A stretch of 8,715 nt of DNA from DASSJM01 sp049587975. Its GTDB lineage: Bacteria > Actinomycetota > UBA4738 > HRBIN12. Shown one piece after another: positions 1 through 6,621 of this stretch. The notes under the pieces are model-generated. The model did no database searches and was not told where the DNA came from. It saw only the letters and a list, made by a program, of their open reading frames with translations. Position 1 is the first letter of the stretch; each line of letters begins with the position of its first letter. Both the position numbers and the translations under genes were made by a program. The stretch spans positions 1-8,715 of the forward strand of contig JBAVEY010000378.1 in NCBI GenBank assembly GCA_049587975.1, given 5' to 3'.

Positions 1-1063
1 CGACGATGCCGTCGGGCTCGCGCCCGGCGAGGTTGATCGAGACGCCCTCGCCCGTCGAGCGGATCGTCGTGAACGCCTTGGTCTTGGACCAGTTCACCGA
101 CTGCGGCAGCGAGACCTTCCCGTGCAGGCCGAGCTTGTCGTAGGCCTTGCGCGCGAACTTGCGCACCGGTCCCCACTGCATCGGCCCGAAGACCACGTTC
201 GACGCGCTGAACTCGAGGAAGCCGAACTTCTTGAGCAGGTGGTCCATGTGGATCGTACGCGTGACCGACTGGAACCCGTGGTCCGAGATGAACAGGACGA
301 GGTCGTCGGGCCGCGTGCGCGAAACGAACGAGCCGATCGCGTCATCGAGCTGAGCGTAGACGTCTCGAACCTTCCAGCCGATCGGGGTCTCGCGGTTCCT
401 CTCGGTGTCGGGGTGGTCGGGCGCGACGTAGTTCGACAGCGCGTGTTGCGTCCGGTCCACCGAGACCCACACCGAGGCCATAAGGTCCCAGTCCGTGTTG
501 TCCATCAGCCACTCGGTCGCGCGGACCCGCTTGCCGGTGATCTCGAGCGCCTCGTCCAGGTACTGCTCGGGCCGGTTCCGGTAGGTGGTCCAGGACATGC
601 CGTTGATCACCCACGGCACGCCGGCCTTCTCGAGCTGCTCGGCCAGGTCGGCCGGCTGCGTGTAGGTGCGCCCCTTCGGCAGCACGCCGCCGGCGGCGAT
701 CTTCCCGTTGATGTCCGGTGGCGGGAACAGCAGCGGCACATCGGCGTACACCCCGACCTTGCCGGCCGCCGAGAGGTCCTCGACGAACGTCCGCTCCTTG
801 ATCGATTTGTAGGTGACGGGGTACTGCTTGTGGGTCCCAGGCACGGTCTCGAGGATGTCGTAGACCCCGTGATCGGCCGGATCCACCCCAGTTAGGAACG
901 ACGGCCACGCCGCCCAGGAGTGGGTCGGCACCGTCGAACGCAGGACGTCCTTCTGCCCCCGGTCGATCAGGGCCTGCAGGTTCGGCAGGGCGCCCCCCTC
1001 GAGCAGGGGTTCGAGGATGCGCCAGTCCGCGCCATCCCATCCGATGAGCAGTACTCGTGGCAT
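1..1063 (-). CDS. Alkaline-phosphatase-superfamily phosphodiesterase, C-terminus outside the window
   Basis: The ATG is at 1063-1061 and the frame stays open for 354 codons to the window edge. It is a metal-dependent phosphatase/phosphodiesterase of the type I phosphodiesterase/nucleotide pyrophosphatase group. The N-terminal GWDGAD (residues 8-13) carries the first metal-binding Asp. PTHSWAAWPSFLTG (46-59) is the nucleophile segment, and alignment with family members that have Thr puts the nucleophile at S49. It is followed by the typical DPADHGVYD. Further in come a VDRTQH metal-ligand segment, ISDHGF, a NWSKTKAF stretch, and INLAGREPDGIV close to the edge. Members are usually about 450-550 residues, so roughly the last quarter is missing. 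No signal peptide or TM segment is visible, which suggests a cytoplasmic protein. The substrate cannot be told; relatives act on nucleotide, lipid-linked or phosphonate diesters. The preceding ATG (1070) is out of frame. The family call is firm, the substrate unknown. Confidence 0.9.
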   Translation of the reverse strand, partial: MPRVLLIGWDGADWRILEPLLEGGALPNLQALIDRGQKDVLRSTVPTHSWAAWPSFLTGVDPADHGVYDILETVPGTHKQYPVTYKSIKERTFVEDLSAAGKVGVYADVPLLFPPPDINGKIAAGGVLPKGRTYTQPADLAEQLEKAGVPWVINGMSWTTYRNRPEQYLDEALEITGKRVRATEWLMDNTDWDLMASVWVSVDRTQHALSNYVAPDHPDTERNRETPIGWKVRDVYAQLDDAIGSFVSRTRPDDLVLFISDHGFQSVTRTIHMDHLLKKFGFLEFSASNVVFGPMQWGPVRKFARKAYDKLGLHGKVSLPQSVNWSKTKAFTTIRSTGEGVSINLAGREPDGIV

Positions 1064-1366
1064 GTGTCATGCGTCCCGGCTAGATGAACGCGGGCCAGTC
1101 TACCCAGGCGCTGGCACCGCTGAACTCCTGTCAGGGGGTTGCGCTCGGCCTGTATGCGCGAACGTGATCACAGGAACGGATCTCGACGCTATGGATCGCG
1201 GCGCGGATCCCGAGCCCCGCTTCGTCGAGGGAACGGATGAGGCCGAACGCGCATCGGAGCGCCCGCTCGGCTCCGCGCCGTCAGATCAGGCCGCCGTCAG
1301 CGTAACGGGTGAAGGTCGTGGCACCATGCCTCCCATGACGAGCTCGACCGAAGAGCCTGAGCCGCG
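1064..1366. other. Divergent intergenic region between the phosphodiesterase and the histidine kinase
   Basis: This 303-bp stretch separates two divergent genes and must hold promoters for both. On the minus strand, TAGACT (1102-1097), 16 bases downstream of TTCAGC (1124-1119), is a weak sigma-70-like candidate for the phosphodiesterase. An 8-bp palindrome GTGATCAC lies near 1164-1171, and GGAACGGAT occurs twice (about 1173 and 1230). None of these is strong enough for a firm site call. An ORF in this region (1017-1370) is open, but most of it lacks recognisable protein character. Only its last codons are listed separately, because of how they overlap the kinase start. Confidence 0.5.
1097..1124 (-). 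promoter_or_regulatory. Possible promoter of the phosphodiesterase gene
   Basis: Read on the minus strand, TTCAGC is followed after 16 bases by TAGACT, which matches the -10 consensus at four of six positions including the key first, second and last bases. The -35 match is only three of six. Transcription would begin roughly 25-30 bases before the ATG at 1063. In DNA this GC-rich such matches occur by chance, so this is a weak inference. Confidence 0.25.
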
Positions 1367-1370
1367 GTGA
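1326..1370 (+). CDS. Possible 14-codon leader ORF overlapping the histidine kinase start
   Basis: An ATG at 1326, 10 bases after GGGTGAAGG, opens a reading frame for MPPMTSSTEEPEPR and stops at TGA 1368-1370. That stop overlaps the GTG start of the histidine kinase (1367) in the sequence GTGA, the usual arrangement for translational coupling. A second ATG at 1335 gives an 11-residue version. The same frame is open further upstream (ATG 1191 would give about 59 residues, rich in Glu, Asp, Pro and Arg), so the true start is uncertain. The peptide is not recognised. Because the kinase start itself has a weak ribosome binding site, a coupled upstream ORF would make sense, but chance is a real alternative. 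Confidence 0.22.
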   Translation: MPPMTSSTEEPEPR

Positions 1371-3478
1371 GCTCGCCTCGCCTGCGGCTGCTCGCCCGCG
1401 TGATCTTCGGTCTGACGATCCTGGGCATCGCTGCCGGAGTCTGGTTCTCGATCCTCGATACCGGGAAGGTCGAGACCGATCTCGCCTTCCTCCTCAGCTT
1501 CTGCCTGTTCCCGATCATCGGGTACATCCTGGCGATCCGCCGACCGGACAACGCGATCAGCTGGCTGATGCTGGGCATCGGCGCCGCCTTCGGCCTCAGC
1601 GCGTTCGTGGGGTCCTACGCGAGCTACGCGATCCACGGCGGGGTCGGCGAGTCTCGCCTGGGCACGATCGCCCTCGCGCTCGACCAGCCGATGTGGGTGC
1701 CGATCGTCGGTCTGCCGGCGACGTTCCTGATCCTGCTCTTCCCCGATGGGCACCTGCCGTCGCCGCGCTGGCGATGGTTCGCCTGGGTCCTTGGCATCAG
1801 CATGGTGATCACGTTCCTGGCGATCCTGTTCGGCCCGGGACGGTTCGAGGAGAGCGCGTTCCCGAACGTGGTGAACCCGCTCGGCTCCGAGGACCTGCGG
1901 CCCGTGCTGGCGTTCGCCATGGCCTCCATCATCATGCTGCCGATCGGCGTGATCGGCTCGCTGGTGAGCCTCGTCCAGCGGTTCCGCCGCTCCACGGGGA
2001 TCGAACGGCTCCAGCTGCGGTGGCTCGTGACGGCGGCGGGCACCGTGGCGATCCTCTACGCCTCCGCGCTCGTCCTCTCGTTCAACGCCAGCTGGGGGAC
2101 CCAAGCCACGCCCGGCTGGCTGGGGGTCATCCAGGCAGTCGCCATCGTGTCCTTCGGCCTGATCCCGATCGCGATCGGGGTCTCCGTGCTCCGGTACCAC
2201 CTCTTCGACATCGACCTCGTGATCAACCGGGCGCTGCTGCTCGCGGCGATGGTGGTCTTCATCACCCTCGTGTACGTGGCGATCGTCGTGGGGGTCGGGG
2301 CCCTCGTCGGGAGTCAGGCGAACCCCGTCCTGTCCGCGGTCGCCGCCGCGGTCGTCGCCCTGGCGTTCCAGCCGGCTCGGAGACGCGCGCAGCGGTTCGC
2401 CGACCGCCTCGTCTACGGGAAGCGAGCGACGCCCTACGAGGTGCTCTCGCAGTTCTCCGATCGGCTCGGGAACGCGTACGCGAACGAGGAGCTGCTGCCG
2501 AGGATGGCGCGGGCGCTGGCCGAGGGCACGGGTGCGTCCCGTTCCGACGTGTGGGTCCGTGTCGGCGACGAGCTCCGAGCAGAGGCCGTGTGGCCCCAGG
2601 ACGCCGATCGGCCCGAACCCCTCGACGCATCGACGAGCGCCGAAGGAACGCTCACCCCGTCGTCGATGCGCGAGCCCGTCCGCCATCAGGGCGAGCTGCT
2701 CGGAGCGCTGTCGATCACGAAGAAGCCGGGAGAGTCGATCACCGCTACCGAGGAGAAGCTCGTCCGCGATCTGGCCGCCCAGGCGGGTCTGGTGATGCGC
2801 AACGTGGCGCTCGCGGAGCAGCTGATGGACACGATCGAGGAGCTCCGCGCGTCGCGTCAGCGCCTGGTGACCGCGCAGGACGAGCGCGCCAAGCAGCTCG
2901 AACGCAACCTGCACGACGGCGCGCAGCAGCAGATCGTCGCGCTCACCGTGAAGCTGCGACTGCTCGGCCAGCTCATGCACCGCGACGCGGAGAAGGCCAA
3001 GTCGATGGCGTCGGATCTCCAGGCCGATGCGACCGACGCGCTGGAGCAGCTCCGAGACCTGGCGCGCGGCATCTACCCGCCGTTGCTCGCGGACCAGGGC
3101 CTCGTCGCCGCGCTCGAGGCACAGGCGCGAAAGGCATCCGTCCCGACCGAGGTTCGATCCGACGGGATCGGCCGCTACACGCAGGACATCGAGGCAGCCG
3201 TCTACTTCTGCGTCCTCGAGGCCTTGAACAACGTGGCCAAGTACGCCGAGGCGACCCGGGCGGAGGTGAGCCTGGCGCAGGACGACGGACATCTCCGTTT
3301 CGCCGTCGTCGACGACGGGACGGGCTTCGACGCGGCGGTCACGACCTACGGGACGGGGGTGCAGGGGATGGCCGACCGCCTGGACGCGATCGGCGGCGCC
3401 CTCCACGTCGTCTCCGGCAAGGGCGAAGGCACGACGATCGAAGGCCGGATCCCCACGCCGACGAGCTCTGGCGACTGA
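1367..3478 (+). CDS. Multi-TM sensor histidine kinase (GAF, HisKA_3, HATPase; NarL type)
   Basis: This is a 703-residue membrane sensor kinase. Residues 1-335 contain about ten hydrophobic segments (near 12-30, 39-57, 64-84, 105-125, 137-156, 178-203, 218-238, 252-275, 289-313, 318-335), with YHLFDIDLVINRAL (277-290) before the ninth. A GAF-like domain covers about 355-485, and a short coiled linker leads to the dimerisation helix with LHDGAQQQ, where H516 is the likely phosphorylated histidine. The HATPase domain follows: N-box EALNNVAKYA (618-627), G1 VDDGTGFD (648-655) and G2 GTGVQGMADRL (662-672). All catalytic boxes are present, so it should be active. The GTG start is forced by an in-frame TGA at 1358-1360; the Shine-Dalgarno is weak. 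Its partner would be a LuxR/NarL-type response regulator, but none lies in the window. The stimulus is unknown; the embedded membrane domain suggests a lipophilic or envelope signal (inference). Confidence 0.93.
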   Translation: MSSPRLRLLARVIFGLTILGIAAGVWFSILDTGKVETDLAFLLSFCLFPIIGYILAIRRPDNAISWLMLGIGAAFGLSAFVGSYASYAIHGGVGESRLGTIALALDQPMWVPIVGLPATFLILLFPDGHLPSPRWRWFAWVLGISMVITFLAILFGPGRFEESAFPNVVNPLGSEDLRPVLAFAMASIIMLPIGVIGSLVSLVQRFRRSTGIERLQLRWLVTAAGTVAILYASALVLSFNASWGTQATPGWLGVIQAVAIVSFGLIPIAIGVSVLRYHLFDIDLVINRALLLAAMVVFITLVYVAIVVGVGALVGSQANPVLSAVAAAVVALAFQPARRRAQRFADRLVYGKRATPYEVLSQFSDRLGNAYANEELLPRMARALAEGTGASRSDVWVRVGDELRAEAVWPQDADRPEPLDASTSAEGTLTPSSMREPVRHQGELLGALSITKKPGESITATEEKLVRDLAAQAGLVMRNVALAEQLMDTIEELRASRQRLVTAQDERAKQLERNLHDGAQQQIVALTVKLRLLGQLMHRDAEKAKSMASDLQADATDALEQLRDLARGIYPPLLADQGLVAALEAQARKASVPTEVRSDGIGRYTQDIEAAVYFCVLEALNNVAKYAEATRAEVSLAQDDGHLRFAVVDDGTGFDAAVTTYGTGVQGMADRLDAIGGALHVVSGKGEGTTIEGRIPTPTSSGD

Positions 3479-3588
3479 CCGGTCGCGACGCCCCCAGACC
3501 TGTCTTCTAACGCCCTGCTCGGCTCACCTAGGCCTATCCGCTCGTGCCTACGGGGCCGTGGCCGAGGCGGTGCAACTACGCTCGGGTC

Positions 3589-3612
3589 TCGCGGCGCGAC
3601 ATCGCGGCGCGA
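3589..3612. promoter_or_regulatory. Tandem identical palindromes, candidate operator
   Basis: TCGCGGCGCGA occurs at 3589-3599 and again at 3602-3612, 13 bases apart. Each copy is itself an inverted repeat (TCGCG-G-CGCGA). The pair ends 19 bases before the ATG of the MDR oxidoreductase and just ahead of its ribosome binding site, where a repressor could block transcription or early elongation. A poor -10-like TACGCT at 3577-3582 would place the transcription start at the first copy. The repeat is seen directly; its role as a binding site is inferred. Confidence 0.45.
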
Positions 3613-3631
3613 TGAACCGGGGAGGGGCAGC

Positions 3632-4597
3632 ATGAAGGCGATCGTCCACGATCGGTACGGCTCAGCCGACGTCCTGAAGCTCGAGGACATCGAGAAGCCA
3701 GCCGTCGGGGAGGGACAGGTCATCCTCCGCGTCGGCGCGGCGAGCGTGTTCATCGGCGACTGGCACATGATGACCGGCACGCCCTACGCGATCCGTATGG
3801 TGTCGGGGCTGCGCGCGCCCAAGCAGCGCATCCTGGGTCAGGACCTCGCCGGGACCGTTGAGGCGGTCGGCGACGGCGTCACGGCGTTCGGGGCGGGCGA
3901 CGAGGTGTTCGGCGCGGGCGTTGGAGCGTTCGCCGAGTACGCAACCGCACGGCCCGACAGGCTCGCCCCCAAACCGACGAACCTGAGCTTCGAGGAGGCG
4001 GCGACCGTGCCGACCACCGGCTGCACGGCGCTCCAGGGCCTCCGCGACGTAGGCAAGGTCCGGGCGGAGCAGCGCGTCTTGGTGATCGGGGCAGCGGGCG
4101 GGATGGGGTCGTTCGCCGTGCAGATCGGCAAGGCGTTCGGCGCCCACGTGACGGGTGTGTGCAGCACATCGAAGGTCGAGCTCGTCCGCTCGATCGGCGC
4201 CGATGAGGTGATCGACTATACCCGCGAGGACATCGCCGACGGGACGCGTCGCTACGACGTCATCTTCGACACGGCAGGCAACCGCGATGTGTCAGACCTC
4301 CGACGGATCCTCACCCCCAAGGGGATCCTCGTCCTCGCCGGCGGCGAGGGTGGCGGGCGGTGGCTCGGGATGGGTCGCGTGATGAAGGCGAAGGCGATCT
4401 CCCCGTTCGTCGGACAGAGGATGACGAACTTCCTCGGGCGAGCCAAGACCGAGGACCTCCTCGTGCTCAAGGACCTGATCGAGGCCGGCAAGGTCAAGCC
4501 GGTGATCGGCGCGAGGTATCCGCTGAGCGACGTGCCGGAGGCGATCGGCGAGTTGGGGACCGGGCACGGGCGGGGCAAAGTGGTCATCACCTTGTGA
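3632..4597 (+). CDS. NAD(P)H-dependent MDR oxidoreductase, zinc-independent (quinone-oxidoreductase-like)
   Basis: At 321 residues it has the usual length for the zinc-free medium-chain dehydrogenase/reductase group that includes quinone oxidoreductases and RTN4IP1-like proteins. The N-terminal GroES-like part has MKAIVHDRYG, GDWHMMTGTPY (42-52) and LGQDLAGTVEAVGDGV (68-83). The Rossmann fold starts at RVLVIGAAGGMGS (148-160) with the GxxGGxG dinucleotide motif, followed by IGADEVIDYTRED (188-200). The C-terminal GKVKPVIGARYPLSDVPEA is the usual substrate-domain ending. The catalytic-zinc cysteine of alcohol dehydrogenases is absent (SVFIGDWH at that place), so a reductase acting on quinones, enones or similar compounds is more likely than alcohol oxidation. 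The start has a strong GGAGG at 3621-3625. The alpha/beta hydrolase begins 50 bases downstream on the same strand, so the two are probably co-transcribed. The exact substrate is not inferable. Confidence 0.92.
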   Translation: MKAIVHDRYGSADVLKLEDIEKPAVGEGQVILRVGAASVFIGDWHMMTGTPYAIRMVSGLRAPKQRILGQDLAGTVEAVGDGVTAFGAGDEVFGAGVGAFAEYATARPDRLAPKPTNLSFEEAATVPTTGCTALQGLRDVGKVRAEQRVLVIGAAGGMGSFAVQIGKAFGAHVTGVCSTSKVELVRSIGADEVIDYTREDIADGTRRYDVIFDTAGNRDVSDLRRILTPKGILVLAGGEGGGRWLGMGRVMKAKAISPFVGQRMTNFLGRAKTEDLLVLKDLIEAGKVKPVIGARYPLSDVPEAIGELGTGHGRGKVVITL

Positions 4598-4634
4598 AGT
4601 GCCCGGTGCGCGAGAAACTGGGCGAACGATGGGC

Positions 4635-4640
4635 AGGAGG
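4635..4640 (+). promoter_or_regulatory. Ribosome binding site fixing the hydrolase start
   Basis: AGGAGG lies 7 bases before the ATG at 4648. It decides the start against the longer open frame, which reaches back to 4360 inside the preceding gene and would add about 96 residues without hydrolase character. Confidence 0.8.
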
Positions 4641-4647
4641 TCGAGCG

Positions 4648-5424
4648 ATGGAGACGGTCACATCCAAGGACGGGACGATGCTCGGGTTCGATCGGCTCGG
4701 CCAGGGACCGCCGGTGGTGCTCGTGTGCGGCGGTTCGGTCGACCGGATGGCCGACGCGGCCATCGCGCAGGAACTGTCGTCCGGCTTCACGGTCCTGAAC
4801 TACGACCGCCGCGGCCGCGGGGACAGCGGGGACACGCTCCCGTACGCGATCGAGCGAGAGGTCGAGGACATCGAGGCCGTGATCGGTGCGGCGGGTGGGT
4901 CGGCTCACCTGTGGGGGTCGTCGTCCGGTGCGGTGCTCGCGATGATCGCCGCGGCGAGCGGGGCCCCGGTCACCAAGCTGGCGCTGTGGGAGCCGCCGTT
5001 CATCCTCGACGAGAACGCCCGACCGCCCGCCGACCAGGTCGAGCAGTACGAGCGGATGATCGCGGAAGGCCGTCGTGGTGACGCGGCCGAGTACTTCATG
5101 TCGAAGGTCGTCGGGATGCCCCTGGAGTTCGTCGCGGACGCGCGGAAGCAGCCGTGGTGGGCCGGGCAGGAGGCGATCGCCCACACGCTCGCGTACGACG
5201 CCCGCATCATGGGCGACTACTCGATCCCGACCGAGACGGCGGCGTCGGTCAAGGCGCCGACCCTCGTGCTCGCCGGCGGGGCCGACATGCCGTTCATGCG
5301 CGAGTCGGCCCAGGCCCTGGCGGACGCGATCCCCGACGGGCAGGTCCGGTTCCTCGAGGGTCAGGGACACAACGTCGACCCGACGGTCCTGACACCGGCG
5401 TTGAAGGAGTTCCTCTCCTCGTAG
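4648..5424 (+). CDS. Alpha/beta-fold hydrolase
   Basis: This is a 258-residue cytoplasmic serine hydrolase with the full alpha/beta fold layout. An N-terminal strand pair (TSKDGTMLGFDRLGQGPPVVLVCGG) is followed by LNYDRRGRGDSG (50-61), typical of the strand and turn before the nucleophile. The nucleophile elbow is LWGSSSGAV (88-96), a GxSxG with S92 as the expected nucleophile. The acid is probably D213 in VLAGGADMP (207-215), and the catalytic histidine is H241 in LEGQGHNVDP (236-245). The cap region around 120-190 is short. There is no signal peptide. It sits 50 bases after the MDR oxidoreductase, suggesting a shared transcript, and a strong hairpin follows its stop. Close relatives are generally annotated only as alpha/beta hydrolases; esterase, lactonase or C-C hydrolase activity are all possible. 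The fold and triad are clear, the substrate is not. Confidence 0.92.
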   Translation: METVTSKDGTMLGFDRLGQGPPVVLVCGGSVDRMADAAIAQELSSGFTVLNYDRRGRGDSGDTLPYAIEREVEDIEAVIGAAGGSAHLWGSSSGAVLAMIAAASGAPVTKLALWEPPFILDENARPPADQVEQYERMIAEGRRGDAAEYFMSKVVGMPLEFVADARKQPWWAGQEAIAHTLAYDARIMGDYSIPTETAASVKAPTLVLAGGADMPFMRESAQALADAIPDGQVRFLEGQGHNVDPTVLTPALKEFLSS

Positions 5425-5444
5425 GCGCGCGAAGAGCTCGGGGG

Positions 5445-5478
5445 CGGTCCGCCCCGGCCGCTCGAGCCGGGCGGACCG
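5445..5478. terminator. Hairpin terminator between convergent genes
   Basis: The left arm 5445-5458 and right arm 5466-5478 form a stem of 13 base pairs with one bulged C and a 7-base loop. It sits 20 bases after the hydrolase stop (5424) and 6 bases before the propeller gene stop (5485), so it can serve both convergent transcripts. The tail on the plus strand (TTCGCTT) is only moderately T-rich, as is common in high-GC genomes. Confidence 0.75.
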
Positions 5479-5484
5479 TTCGCT

Positions 5485-6621
5485 TCACGAGGACCAGTCG
5501 AGCGTGAACTCCGCGACCTTCGGCGTGTCGGTGAGCTGTCGGTAGTCGGTGATCTGCCCGAGATTCGCCCCGCCCGGGGCCAGGCGGTGGAGGTCCGGGT
5601 TCTCCCCTCCGTCGGCCCGTGCGGAGAACGAAATCCAGGTCCCATCGGGAGACCACGTGGCCCCGCCAAGTGACTCGTCGATCGACGCCTCAGGTGGCAT
5701 CGGTACCAGGTGCCGCGATGTACCGTCGGGATGCACCAGGCTGAGCCGACCCTCGACGTCGATGTAGACGATCCACTGCCCGTCCGGGGACCATGACGCG
5801 CCGCTGTACGCCTGCACCGAGGCCGGCGGCGTGATCTCGCGGAGGCCGGATCCGTCGGTTCCGACGACCATGAGGGTGCTCGCGTCGGACGTCGACGCGC
5901 CACCGATCGTGTCATCGGCAACGAAGACGATCTCGTCACCCTCCGGGGAGAAGTCGCTCGGGATGCCGGCGACATCGGCGAGCTGAAGGAGCCCGCCGCC
6001 GTCGGAGGCGCGGACCGTGTACACGCCCGAGACTAGATCGCTGTATCCCGTGCAGGCGAGAAGACTCCCGTCGGGCGCATACGCGGTGCAACCGAGGTTC
6101 AACGAGCGATCCTCGACCCCATCGAGCAGCTGGAAGTCCGACCCGTCGGCCGCGACGGTCGCCGGTCGGACCGGCGTCGCGGTCTCTGCCGGCCCTCCTG
6201 TGGTCGTGACGAGGATCCGCGTGCCGTCCGGCGACCACACCGAGCCGGGATCGGTGTCGACCCCGAGGTCCTGCCCGACACCGCCCCCCGCATCGATCGT
6301 GAAGAGCGCCGAGGTGTACCCGCCCGAGTAGACGTCGTACAGGATGCGATCATGTGCCGCAGGGTCGACTGGGTTGTCCCCCGCCGGGACGACCTTCTTG
6401 TCGTTGCCGAGCATGTTCGTCGAGATCACCACGATCGCGGCTACGATGATGGCTCCCGCCACGACAAGCGCCCCGATGCGTCGGTTCCGTTGCTTGCGAT
6501 CACGGAATCGGTCGAACCGTTCGTTCTTCCGTGGTTCCTTGGTCGATGTCGTCATCTCCATGACCTCCACGGCACGATGGATGGCGAGCACCGCTCCACG
6601 AGCGCGCGACTCGAACGTCAT
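5485..6621 (-). CDS. Single-pass membrane protein with PD40/TolB-like beta-propeller, partner of the ECF sigma factor
   Basis: This is a 378-residue protein in three parts. Residues 1-47 are charged and mostly helical in character (with an RFDRFRDRKQRNRR basic stretch). One TM helix runs from about 49 to 68. The remainder is predicted outside the membrane and carries repeated PD40 signatures: WSPDG at 129, YAPDG at 181, FSPEG at 224, WSPDG at 277 and WSPDG at 323, spaced 43-53 residues as in propeller blades. The basic stretch before the helix fits an inside N-terminus. Its ATG (6621-6619) overlaps the sigma factor TGA (6620-6618) as ATGA, which points to translational coupling and a joint role. 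The N-terminus lacks the HxxxCxxC zinc anti-sigma motif, so an anti-sigma function is only inferred from position and topology. An in-frame ATG pair at residues 21 and 23 is a weaker alternative start. The external ligand is unknown. Confidence 0.88.
   Translation of the reverse strand: MTFESRARGAVLAIHRAVEVMEMTTSTKEPRKNERFDRFRDRKQRNRRIGALVVAGAIIVAAIVVISTNMLGNDKKVVPAGDNPVDPAAHDRILYDVYSGGYTSALFTIDAGGGVGQDLGVDTDPGSVWSPDGTRILVTTTGGPAETATPVRPATVAADGSDFQLLDGVEDRSLNLGCTAYAPDGSLLACTGYSDLVSGVYTVRASDGGGLLQLADVAGIPSDFSPEGDEIVFVADDTIGGASTSDASTLMVVGTDGSGLREITPPASVQAYSGASWSPDGQWIVYIDVEGRLSLVHPDGTSRHLVPMPPEASIDESLGGATWSPDGTWISFSARADGGENPDLHRLAPGGANLGQITDYRQLTDTPKVAEFTLDWSS

Noticed and set aside
122..895. 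A 257-codon plus-strand frame opposite the phosphodiesterase
   Set aside because: The minus-strand frame, open to the window edge, encodes clear alkaline-phosphatase-superfamily motifs; the plus-strand frame does not.
342..1070. A minus-strand 242-codon frame starting at 1070
   Set aside because: It starts 7 bases before the phosphodiesterase ATG in another frame, and its product is Arg/Gly/Pro-rich without motifs.
1173..1238. GGAACGGAT repeated twice upstream of the kinase, resembling an ECF -35 element
   Set aside because: No matching -10 block at the right distance behind either copy; short repeats like this arise easily by chance.
1286..3406. A 706-codon open frame on the minus strand opposite the histidine kinase
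   Set aside because: It mirrors the kinase codons in high-GC DNA, and its translation is Arg/Asp/Glu/His-rich low-complexity sequence without domains. The kinase frame has every catalytic box.
1693..3510. A 605-codon plus-strand frame inside the kinase
   Set aside because: Arg/Pro/Gly-rich frame-shifted shadow with no recognisable motif.
4360..4647. Upstream extension of the hydrolase frame
   Set aside because: It overlaps the MDR gene out of frame and has no fold signature; the strong AGGAGG places the start at 4648.
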